DNA of 64,000 bases from the NCBI GenBank assembly GCA_041749535.1, contig JBGTBE010000003.1:62001-126000 (forward strand), written 5' to 3'. The translations under genes and the position numbers were made by a program. This document shows, piece by piece, positions 56,447 through 64,000 of the stretch. Numbering within the stretch: the first letter of the stretch is position 1; the number at the start of each line of letters is the position of its first letter. This DNA is from JBBQZU01 sp041749535. Lineage in GTDB: Bacteria > Bacteroidota > Bacteroidia > Flavobacteriales_D > Cryomorphaceae. The notes under the pieces are model-generated. The model did no database searches, was not told the DNA's origin, and saw only the letters and a program-made list of their open reading frames with translations.

Positions 56447-59400
56447 ATGCTAGACAGAATTATCCGGTACAGTATCCATCACAAATTAATTGTACTCTTA
56501 TTTTCAGCTGGTATTGTAGGCTTCGGCTTATATTCCCTTTTTGAAATCCCCATTGGCGCAGTTCCCGACATCACCAATAACCAGGTGCAGATCATTACTA
56601 CTTCCCGAAATTTATCGACTGAAGATGTAGAAAAATTTCTCACCTACCCAGTGGAACTTGAAATGGCCAACTTGCCCGATGTTAAGGAGATTCGATCCGT
56701 TTCGAAGTTTGGGCTCTCAGTGGTTACGGTAGTATTCAATGACGATATAGGTACTTATTTGCCCAGACAGCTGATTGCAGAAAAGATTAAATCTGCCGAA
56801 GAAAAGATACCCGCCGGATTTGGCAAACCATTTATGGGACCAATATCGACAGGGCTAGGTGAGATTTATCAATATGTGATCGAAGTAGATTCTGCTCACA
56901 GAAACGATTACACCCTCACGGATGTGAGAACCATCCAAGACTGGGTGGTAAAACGACAACTTTCAGGCATACCCGGGGTGGTAGAAATAAACACCTGGGG
57001 GGGCTTTCTAAAGCAATATGAAGTAGCACTAAATCCAGAAAGATTGCGGAGTCTTAATATATCCGTCTCTCAGGCATTTGTTGCCCTTGAGCAAAACAAT
57101 AGTGTGGCTGGGGGAGGCTATATTGAAAAAATAAATCAAACCTATTTCATCAGGGGAGAAGGTCTGGTGGGCACTCTTGAAGATATTGAAAACATCGTAA
57201 TCGAAACGAGAAATGGGGTTCCGATTTTCATCAAAGATGTGGCCGCGGTCGGCTTCGGACACGCGACGCGTTTTGGAGCCATTACCGGAAATGGCGAAGG
57301 AGAAAAAGTTCTGGGTCAAGTGATGATGCTCAAAGGGGCGAACTCGAAAGGTGTGATCGATGCCGTGAAAGAACGTGTAGCACAAATCTCTCCTTCTCTG
57401 CCGCCGGGTATCAGTATCAACCCTTTTTTAGAAAGAAGTGAACTTATCGCAAAGACAACTTTAACGATAGCCGAGAATTTAATTCTAGGTTGCTTAATTG
57501 TCATTTTCGTGGTAGTGCTTTTACTTGGGAATATTCGATCTGGCCTTGTTGTAGCATCGGTTATACCCATGTGTTTGCTCTTCGCACTGTCACTCATGTA
57601 CATCTTTGGGGTTGATGCCAATTTGATGAGCCTTGGCGCCATCGACTTTGGAATCATCATCGACGGTGCAGTGATCATCGTTGAATTCATTGCTTTCAAG
57701 ATTACAGCTGAGCGCGCCCAACTCCTTGCACTACCCAAAGCAAATCGTCAACAGTTTATAGACGATATCACCCAGCTGGGTGCATCAAAAATGATGCATT
57801 CTGCAGTTTTTGGTCAGCTTATTATCATCATTGTCTTCATTCCAATTCTCTCGTTGGTTGGGGTGGAAGGCAAAATGTTCAGGCCCATGGCTCTGGTGTT
57901 TTGTTTTGCACTCATCGGTGCCATGATTTTATGCTTCACGTACGTACCGGTTATGGCATCGTTGTTCATCAAGCCCACCGATCCCAACAAGAATAATATC
58001 TCTACCAGGCTTATCTCATCTTTGGAAAACGCCTATCAGCCTACCATTGCTTGGGCCTTAAGCAGCAAAAAACTGGTATTGACCATTGCTGTATTCTTGC
58101 TTATTGCGGCGGGTTTTCTTTTTTCACGCATGGGTGGTGAATTTGTGCCTACCCTTGATGAAGGAGATTTTGTGATACAGCCTGTTCTAAAGACGGGTAC
58201 AACACTGAGCAATACCGTACTTGCCACCACACGCATTGAAAAAATCCTGCTCAGATTTCCTGAAGTAGAGCAGGTTGTGAGCAGAATCGGAGCCGCGGAA
58301 CTGCCCACCGACCCTATGTCGATGGAAGAAAGTGATGTGATCATAAAGTTGAAGCCCAGAAGTGAATGGGTTTCGGCGGAGAGCAAAGATGAACTGGCCG
58401 ACAAATTCAAGGAGGCGCTGTCTGAGATTCCCGGGGTTGATTTTGAATTTACGCAGCCCATTGAGATGCGCTTTAATGAGCTGATCACCGGTGTCCGCGC
58501 CGATTTGGCCATCAAAATTTTTGGAGAAGACCTTGAAGTGCTCGCTCAGAAAGCCTTTGAAGTGGAAAAAGCCATAAAAGGGGTTGAAGGTGCTGCAGAC
58601 ATTATCATCGAAAAAGTGGCAGGACTGCCCCAAATGTCTGTCAAATACAACAGACAAAAGATCGCCAAGTATGGTTTGAATGTAGCAGACCTGAACAATA
58701 TCATCTCCACAGGCTTTGCAGGCAAAGTGGCTGGAACTGTTTTTGAAGGTGAAAAGCAGTTTGACCTGGTAGCCCGATTTGATCCGGCACACCATCGCGA
58801 TATTGAAGATTTAGAAGCGGCAACGGTCCAGCTCCCCAATGGCAATCAACTGCCTTTGAGTGAATTTGCATCCATTTCATACACCAGGGGACCGGCAAAA
58901 ATTTCACGGGACAATACCAAAAGAAGAATCGTAGTCGGTGTAAATGTGCGCAACAGGGATTTGGAATCGGTGGTGAAAGACGTGCAACAAAGTATTGAGC
59001 GGGATGTGAAATTACCTGTAGGTTACACCATTGATTACGGTGGCCAGTTTGAAAATTTAAGAACCGCCAAGGCCCGTCTGATGATTGCGGTTCCAATAGC
59101 CCTTGTGCTGATATTCGTTTTGCTGTATTTCGCCTTCGATTCGGTCAAAGATGCATTGATCATCTACAGTGCTATTCCAATGGCAGCTGTAGGAGGGGTC
59201 ATCTTGCTATATATCCGGGATCTACCCTTTAGCATATCAGCCGGGGTTGGTTTTATCGCGCTTTTTGGGATCGCTGTTTTAAACGGCATTGTCTTGATCG
59301 AAGAGTTTAAAGAACTCAAAGCACATGGCGTTGGCGACATTAAAAAACGAATATTGCTGGGTACAAAAAATCGTCTGCGTCCGGTATTGCTAACGGCTGC

Positions 59401-60775
59401 AGCTGCGGCTCTGGGTTTTTTGCCCATGGCCATTTCCACATCAGCAGGTGCAGAAGTACAGCGCCCATTGGCTACTGTGGTGGTGGGTGGGCTTATTTCC
59501 GCTACAGCCTTAACGCTCATTGTGCTTCCTGTCCTTTACGCAATCTTTGATAGAAAAGGTCATCTGCCAAATATTAAAATCCCGGTAACGGCGATTACAT
59601 TGCTTATTCTATTTGCCTTTCCGGTTTTGGGACAAGGACAGGACCACAAAATCACTGTTGAGCAAGCGATAGACATCGCGGTGCGCAACAATAGGGGGCT
59701 GCAGGCATCTGCACAGCGCATTGAGCAAAGCGAGCGATTGATCGGGAGCGCCATCGATATCGGCAAAACAGAGGTGTACTACAACCACGACCAAAACAAC
59801 ATCGCTCCCAACAATCTTCCAATTGATGTGTGGGGCGTTGGCCAAACCATTCAATTTCCCACAGTATATGGTGCCCAGCGCAAGGTGCTGCAGCAAAAAT
59901 CACAATTGACACAAGATCAGTATCATATCGATAAGCGCTTGTTGACCAAGGAAGTAAGTAAAGTATCTAATGAAATAGTGTACTGGCGGAATATGCGCGA
60001 AAACTACATTTATCTCGATAGCATTTACACCGCTTTTGAGCATGCAGCAAACAGAAGGTTCGAGCAGGGAGAATCCAATTATCTTGAAAAACTGACCGCT
60101 GAAACAAAGAAGAAAGAAGTTTCTATTCAGCTTAAACAAATTCGTGAAAGCATTGAAAGGAATTATATCCAACTCAACCAGTGGCTGCAGTCGGACACGG
60201 CATTTGCTTTAAGTGAAAAGCAATTTGAAAGAATGATGCCCACACCACTCGATACCGTTTCTCACCCAAGTCTTGCATATTATGCCCATTCCCTGGAGCT
60301 TTCAGAGCAGATGACAGTATTGGAAAAGCAAAAAATGCTGCCGGACTTGAACGCGTCGGTATTTAGGGGCACCAACAATGGCGAGGGTGTGACCACTTTT
60401 ATTGGTTTTCAGGTTGGCGTAGCTGTTCCGCTGTGGTTCGGAGCGCATAAGTCCAGAATAGCCTCCGCAAAAATTGGGGCAATCGTAATGGATGCGGAAC
60501 GGAGCAACTTCAAAATACAGCTGCTCTCAAGCTACAATGCTATGCAGTCAGACCTGAGACAATACGAGGAAGGACTTACTTATTATGAATCTATCGGCGA
60601 GAAGCTTTCAAAAGAAACGCTCTTTTATGCCAATGAAGCATACAAAAATGGAGAGATCAATTTTCTTCAATATGTGCAGCTACTGGAGAATGCGAGAAAC
60701 ATTGAAATGAACTACCTAAAATCACTGTTCCAATACAACTATACTGTTTTGGAATTAAACTACTTAATCAATTGA
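56447..60775 (+). CDS. CusA/CzcA-type metal efflux RND pump fused to a TolC-type outer-membrane channel
   Basis: A 1442-residue fusion. Residues 1 to about 1040 form a heavy-metal RND pump with 12 membrane helices and the family motif IDFGIIIDGAVIIVE in TM4. Then comes a further hydrophobic segment (about 1045-1060, IPVTAITLLILFAFPVLGQ) that looks like an internal signal peptide, followed by a TolC/OEP-type region of about 380 residues (ITVEQAIDIAVRNNRGLQAS to the end). The RND part sits in the inner membrane and the TolC part in the outer membrane, so cleavage after VLGQ would be needed to separate them. Such fusions are common in Bacteroidota. The ion is probably Cu, Zn, Co or Cd. Confidence 0.92.
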   Translation: MLDRIIRYSIHHKLIVLLFSAGIVGFGLYSLFEIPIGAVPDITNNQVQIITTSRNLSTEDVEKFLTYPVELEMANLPDVKEIRSVSKFGLSVVTVVFNDDIGTYLPRQLIAEKIKSAEEKIPAGFGKPFMGPISTGLGEIYQYVIEVDSAHRNDYTLTDVRTIQDWVVKRQLSGIPGVVEINTWGGFLKQYEVALNPERLRSLNISVSQAFVALEQNNSVAGGGYIEKINQTYFIRGEGLVGTLEDIENIVIETRNGVPIFIKDVAAVGFGHATRFGAITGNGEGEKVLGQVMMLKGANSKGVIDAVKERVAQISPSLPPGISINPFLERSELIAKTTLTIAENLILGCLIVIFVVVLLLGNIRSGLVVASVIPMCLLFALSLMYIFGVDANLMSLGAIDFGIIIDGAVIIVEFIAFKITAERAQLLALPKANRQQFIDDITQLGASKMMHSAVFGQLIIIIVFIPILSLVGVEGKMFRPMALVFCFALIGAMILCFTYVPVMASLFIKPTDPNKNNISTRLISSLENAYQPTIAWALSSKKLVLTIAVFLLIAAGFLFSRMGGEFVPTLDEGDFVIQPVLKTGTTLSNTVLATTRIEKILLRFPEVEQVVSRIGAAELPTDPMSMEESDVIIKLKPRSEWVSAESKDELADKFKEALSEIPGVDFEFTQPIEMRFNELITGVRADLAIKIFGEDLEVLAQKAFEVEKAIKGVEGAADIIIEKVAGLPQMSVKYNRQKIAKYGLNVADLNNIISTGFAGKVAGTVFEGEKQFDLVARFDPAHHRDIEDLEAATVQLPNGNQLPLSEFASISYTRGPAKISRDNTKRRIVVGVNVRNRDLESVVKDVQQSIERDVKLPVGYTIDYGGQFENLRTAKARLMIAVPIALVLIFVLLYFAFDSVKDALIIYSAIPMAAVGGVILLYIRDLPFSISAGVGFIALFGIAVLNGIVLIEEFKELKAHGVGDIKKRILLGTKNRLRPVLLTAAAAALGFLPMAISTSAGAEVQRPLATVVVGGLISATALTLIVLPVLYAIFDRKGHLPNIKIPVTAITLLILFAFPVLGQGQDHKITVEQAIDIAVRNNRGLQASAQRIEQSERLIGSAIDIGKTEVYYNHDQNNIAPNNLPIDVWGVGQTIQFPTVYGAQRKVLQQKSQLTQDQYHIDKRLLTKEVSKVSNEIVYWRNMRENYIYLDSIYTAFEHAANRRFEQGESNYLEKLTAETKKKEVSIQLKQIRESIERNYIQLNQWLQSDTAFALSEKQFERMMPTPLDTVSHPSLAYYAHSLELSEQMTVLEKQKMLPDLNASVFRGTNNGEGVTTFIGFQVGVAVPLWFGAHKSRIASAKIGAIVMDAERSNFKIQLLSSYNAMQSDLRQYEEGLTYYESIGEKLSKETLFYANEAYKNGEINFLQYVQLLENARNIEMNYLKSLFQYNYTVLELNYLIN

Positions 60776-60779
60776 TAAA

Positions 60780-61955
60780 ATGAACTGCAACATCGGAAAA
60801 TCTGTGAAAAAATATGCTTCAGGACTGCTCGTCTTGGCCACAATATTGTCTCTGTCGTCTTGCACATCTCAACCGGAGCCGCCGGCTGGGGACGTGGTCA
60901 TAGCCGAAAATCAAGCTGAAGGTACGCTGGAATTAAGCCAGGCACAATTTGAGTCATCGGAGATGGAGCTGGGGCAGGTTGAAATGAGAACCTTTCACAA
61001 TGTCGTCAAAGCAAAAGGAATGATAGATGTTCCACCTGAAAACCGGGCTGAGGTAGGTGCTTATTTTGGGGGTACCGTGAAAGAGCTTCGCTTGCTGACT
61101 GGTCAGCAAGTCAAAAAAGGAGAGGTGCTTTTCATTCTGGAGAATCCTGACTTTGTGCAAATTCAGCAAGATTATTTAGAAGCAAAGGGACAATTGACTT
61201 ACCTGGAATCCGACTACGAGCGGCAAAAAAATCTGGCGGCAGACAATGTTTCTTCACAGAAAAACTTTCTCAAATCAGAATCAGATTATACCGTAACCGT
61301 AGTCAGGTTGGAAGCGCTGGGCAAGAAGTTGATGCTCATGAACATCGACCCTGGCAAGCTTTCGATAGAAAATATTAAGACCACCATTGCCGTGCTATCA
61401 CCGATGAATGGCTATGTGACGCAAATTGATATTTCCATTGGTTCTTTCCTGATGCCATCACAAACTGCCATTGCCATGGTTAATACGGATCATTTGCACC
61501 TGGAGTTGACCGTTTTTGAAAAGGATCTGCCAACATTACAGGCAGGCCAGGTGATTGAATTCAGTATTCAGGAAGAAAAAGACAAGAAGTATCAAGCTTT
61601 GGTATATCTCATCAATAAAACAGTAGATCCGATTAACCGTACAGTGGGCATTCATGGCCATATCAAAGACGAAAAAAGAACTTCAATCTTGAGCCCCGGT
61701 ATGTATGTAGAAGCTGATATTTATACCACATCCGAGTCAAAGGCTTCTCTGCCAGAAGAAGCCCTGGTTGAAATCAACGGCAAGTACTTTGCATTGGTAC
61801 TTCAGGAAAGAGCGGAGAACGGATATTCATTTGTGAAAAAGCAAATTTCCATCGGTGAAATGAACGATGGCTATGTGGAAGTGCTAAATGCATCTGAGTT
61901 GGGCAAAGACGCACAAATATTAATCAAAAGAATCTTTAATTTAATAACTGAATAA
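60780..61955 (+). CDS. RND efflux periplasmic adaptor lipoprotein (CusB/CzcB-type)
   Basis: A 391-residue membrane fusion protein with a lipoprotein signal ending SLSSC (Cys28). It has the barrel-sandwich (lipoyl-like) halves GGTVKELRLLTGQQVKKGEV and LSPMNGYVTQIDISIGSF flanking a coiled-coil hairpin (about residues 125-185), then a beta-barrel domain. It links the RND pump to its TolC part. The gene starts 4 bases after the pump gene. Short N-terminal acidic and aromatic residues typical of metal-binding CusB are not obvious. Confidence 0.92.
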   Translation: MNCNIGKSVKKYASGLLVLATILSLSSCTSQPEPPAGDVVIAENQAEGTLELSQAQFESSEMELGQVEMRTFHNVVKAKGMIDVPPENRAEVGAYFGGTVKELRLLTGQQVKKGEVLFILENPDFVQIQQDYLEAKGQLTYLESDYERQKNLAADNVSSQKNFLKSESDYTVTVVRLEALGKKLMLMNIDPGKLSIENIKTTIAVLSPMNGYVTQIDISIGSFLMPSQTAIAMVNTDHLHLELTVFEKDLPTLQAGQVIEFSIQEEKDKKYQALVYLINKTVDPINRTVGIHGHIKDEKRTSILSPGMYVEADIYTTSESKASLPEEALVEINGKYFALVLQERAENGYSFVKKQISIGEMNDGYVEVLNASELGKDAQILIKRIFNLITE

Positions 61956-61957
61956 CC

Positions 61958-62440
61958 ATGAACGACGCACACTTTCATCTTATAGTAAACCACTTGCCCA
62001 TTGTGGGCATTCTTATCGGTATTCTTGTACTTATTTCAGCCTTCATCGTGAAGAAGTCTGAAGTCAAACTCACTGCATTTGGGATATTTATTTTCAGCGC
62101 GATAGCTTCCGCCTTCGCATTTTACACGGGCGAAGGTGCTGAAGAAATCGTAGAGAACATCACTGGAATCAGCGAAACGCTTATCCATAACCACGAGGAG
62201 TATGCCGAATCATTTTTTGCGCTTACGCTCGTCTTGGGAGCTTTTTCATTGATCGGATTTTGGACCGAACTCAAAAATTACCGGGTAGCGAAATATGTAT
62301 CTATACTCATATTGATCATTGCCCTTGCAGATGGCCTTATGGCAAAATATGTGGGCACAAGCGGTGGTGAAATCAGGCATTCAGAAATTAGAACTAACTC
62401 CGGTTTGATCCCGGTCGGTGAAGATAATGACGATGAATAA
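61958..62440 (+). CDS. Accessory membrane protein of the efflux operon (DUF2231-like)
   Basis: A 160-residue protein with four membrane helices, beginning MNDAHFHLIVNHLPIVGILI, typical of DUF2231-like membrane proteins with conserved His residues in TM1. It is 2 bases after the adaptor gene and is therefore part of the efflux operon. His residues could bind metal. The exact function is unknown. Confidence 0.7.
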   Translation: MNDAHFHLIVNHLPIVGILIGILVLISAFIVKKSEVKLTAFGIFIFSAIASAFAFYTGEGAEEIVENITGISETLIHNHEEYAESFFALTLVLGAFSLIGFWTELKNYRVAKYVSILILIIALADGLMAKYVGTSGGEIRHSEIRTNSGLIPVGEDNDDE

Positions 62441-62847
62441 GCAAATATGTTTTACTATGTTCCTTATTCGAACAGGCTAATATTTTAAAAAAAGTACTTC
62501 GAAAAAAGTTTTTCTGGTTAGCAGGAGTAAAATAAAAACTGTGTGGTAGTTTAGGAAATATATGTAGCGTAAATAATGAATTTGGAGATGCATATGCGCC
62601 GTCTTGCCCAAATACGAAAGAGCAAACTCTGCTAATTTTCAGCAAATGCACAATTTGCAAAACCATCTCCTTTCTTAATCTCCTCCATCTGCTCCACGTG
62701 CCGGTCCAGATGCGCCGACAAATCTCCCACTTCAATTGCTTCGCGCCTCATACTTTAGGTTGCGTTGTCAAATTCAATTTCCTTATCGCACAATCTGTCT
62801 CTCACAAAAGAATGCACGATATTTACCCAATCTCAACCTATGGGTAC
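62441..62847. other. Intergenic region between efflux operon and GH113-like gene
   Basis: A 407-bp region with a small minus-strand frame (listed separately) and no clear promoter element for the downstream gene. I see no strong intrinsic terminator after the efflux operon. Confidence 0.35.
62632..62751 (-). CDS. Possible small acidic protein of 39 residues
   Basis: A frame of 39 codons (MRREAIEVGDLSAHLDRHVE and on) bounded by an in-frame TAA two codons upstream and TAG. Its helix-favouring, Glu-rich composition is unlike random sequence in this window. No promoter element or family is evident. It could equally be the relic of a longer gene. Confidence 0.3.
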   Translation of the reverse strand: MRREAIEVGDLSAHLDRHVEQMEEIKKGDGFANCAFAEN

Positions 62848-63858
62848 ATGAACAGCTTACTGCTAATCTTCTTATTTTTTTCGATTCACTCTAAGCATGC
62901 GCTCCAGGCACAAAATGCACAGCCTGTTGAAAAAATCTGCGGAATGAGCCTTGAGAGTCCACCTCGACCTATTGAGATCAGACAGATGAAGGAAGTGCTC
63001 GAAAGCCATTCAAACTGGGTGGCAGTTATCCCTTATGCATTTTCCCGAGAGGGGGATCCGCAAGTATACTTTGACTCGGAAAGGCAATGGTGGGGAGAGC
63101 GCAGCGATGGTGTAGCAGCCCTGATCAGGATGGCGCATGAAGCAGGAATGCAGGTAATGCTTAAGCCACAGGTATGGCTCATGCGGAGTTGGATAGGTGA
63201 CTTTGATGCGGGAAATGATGATGGTTGGACCCTTTGGGAAAAGAGTTACGAAGCGTATATCGTCAACTATGCCCATATAGCAGCGCGGGAGAAAGTGGCT
63301 CTTTTTTGCATAGGAACGGAGTACAAACTGGCAACGAAAATGCGTACCGAATTCTGGCAGAAACTTATCACAGAAGTGCGTAAAATCTATACTGGCAAAA
63401 TCACCTATGCAGCCAATTGGGACGAGTACCAGGATGTTGGTTTTTGGGCAGACCTGGACTTTATTGGTATTGATGCGTACTTTCCCCTAAAGCAAGATGA
63501 TGACCCACTGATGGCAGAACTTACAGCTGCCTGGAAGCCTATAAAAAAGCAGCTGAAACAACTGTCAGAAACCCATACCAAACCCATATTACTCACCGAA
63601 TATGGGTACCGCAGCGTGAATGGAGCTGCAGGCAATCAATGGGATGGGGATGGAAAACCACTAAATACCAATGCACAACGCAAAGCCTATCTCGCCCTAT
63701 ATGATGCCCTATGGCATGAGCCTTGGGTAGTGGGCGGATTTGCATGGAAATGGCATTTTAAAGAGAATGCCGGTGGACCTGACAATGTGCATTATACCCC
63801 ACAGGGCAAACCAGCAATGGATGTCATTAAAGCAGTGTACCGGAAAACGTTGGAGTAA
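62848..63858 (+). CDS. GH113-like glycoside hydrolase, TIM barrel
   Basis: An exported 336-residue enzyme of the GH113-like (TIM-barrel) group, typically beta-mannanases. Signal peptide ends near ALQAQ (residue 22). The acid/base Glu158 is in FCIGTEYKL and the nucleophile Glu251 in ILLTEYGYRS, both at the expected ends of strands 4 and 7. The frame is open upstream to 62698, but ATG 62848 gives a good signal peptide. There is no T9SS tail, so it is probably periplasmic. It may act with polysaccharide degradation such as by the GH16 enzyme at 41615, but they are not linked. Confidence 0.85.
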   Translation: MNSLLLIFLFFSIHSKHALQAQNAQPVEKICGMSLESPPRPIEIRQMKEVLESHSNWVAVIPYAFSREGDPQVYFDSERQWWGERSDGVAALIRMAHEAGMQVMLKPQVWLMRSWIGDFDAGNDDGWTLWEKSYEAYIVNYAHIAAREKVALFCIGTEYKLATKMRTEFWQKLITEVRKIYTGKITYAANWDEYQDVGFWADLDFIGIDAYFPLKQDDDPLMAELTAAWKPIKKQLKQLSETHTKPILLTEYGYRSVNGAAGNQWDGDGKPLNTNAQRKAYLALYDALWHEPWVVGGFAWKWHFKENAGGPDNVHYTPQGKPAMDVIKAVYRKTLE

Positions 63859-64000
63859 AGTTGAGTCTCTTACCTACAACTGTTATCTTACAGATCCTGT
63901 TTTAATACCTCACGACAAAAATAGGTAGGGAAAAATGTGACTTTTTGCATAAATGGTACTTGTCAGCCAGTTTCTATTTCTGCAGGGCTGCAGCGTGCAT
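63859..64000. other. End of window
   Basis: No gene, promoter consensus or terminator is evident in the final 142 bases. Confidence 0.3.

Noticed and set aside
62394..62735. 113-codon minus-strand frame overlapping the end of the efflux operon
   Set aside because: It overlaps the accessory gene's end, has no features, and is rich in Arg/Trp/Ser in a pattern typical of chance frames.

Overview
The window comes from a Bacteroidota bacterium, most likely a member of the Flavobacteriales. The evidence is the gliding pair gldF-gldG, at least six proteins with type IX secretion (T9SS) C-terminal sorting domains, a TonB receptor with a carboxypeptidase-regulatory-like N-terminus, bshA for bacillithiol, an Rrf2/metX block, a CusA-TolC fusion, and many promoters of the Bacteroidota type (TAnnTTTG at -7). 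Strong Shine-Dalgarno sequences are almost absent, as expected for the phylum. No phage, insertion sequence or CRISPR array was seen.

Layout. 1-6.1 kb: gldG-gldF, a small ABM-domain protein, uvrB and a PPP-type phosphatase. 6.2-10.9 kb: a TonB-receptor operon (small His/Cys protein, receptor, two lipoproteins) resembling flavobacterial zinc-uptake loci, preceded by a GNAT gene. 10.9-18.6 kb: a gene-poor spacer holding a candidate small RNA with an anti-Shine-Dalgarno-like stretch, then two tandem pairs of secreted proteins. Each pair is a protein with an N-terminal NLVPNP motif followed by a fibre protein with a phage-type S74 chaperone domain and a T9SS signal; the first fibre gene is frameshifted. 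18.7-20.5 kb: an Mpo1-like enzyme, tRNA-Leu(GAG) with a duplicated 3' flank, and a fatty-acid-hydroxylase-family protein. 20.5-27.7 kb: a beta-helix lipoprotein and a CaiB-type CoA-transferase with overlapping divergent start codons, bshA, and a large M16 protease. 27.7-33.5 kb: a sulfur and methionine block (SLC13 transporter, DUF2490 porin-like protein, Rrf2 regulator, homoserine dehydrogenase, metX), with a palindromic operator and a Met/Cys-rich leader peptide ahead of metX.

33.5-45 kb: a PDZ-hydrolase-propeller fusion, a LytS/LytTR two-component pair with a small membrane protein, a second SLC13 carrier, an Nramp-like transporter, a GH16 glucanase with T9SS signal, and two small secreted proteins. 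45.6-53.2 kb: a YdeI-like protein, an ECF-type sigma factor, and a Crp/Fnr-led run of small membrane proteins and SDR oxidoreductases in which the DUF4345-SDR unit is duplicated and one copy is frameshifted. 53.5-62.4 kb: a metal-efflux block (OmpR-type regulator, sensor kinase, VIT transporter, RND-TolC fusion, adaptor, accessory membrane protein) with matching 11-bp-phased TTAAG repeats ahead of both the regulator and the pump. 62.8-63.9 kb: a GH113-like glycoside hydrolase.

The most notable non-coding signals are the Met/Cys leader peptide ahead of metX, the anti-SD-like small RNA candidate, the paired TTAAG boxes, and several promoters whose -7 element lies so close to the start codon that the mRNA would be leaderless or nearly so. 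All function calls are by reading the sequence; no database search was run.
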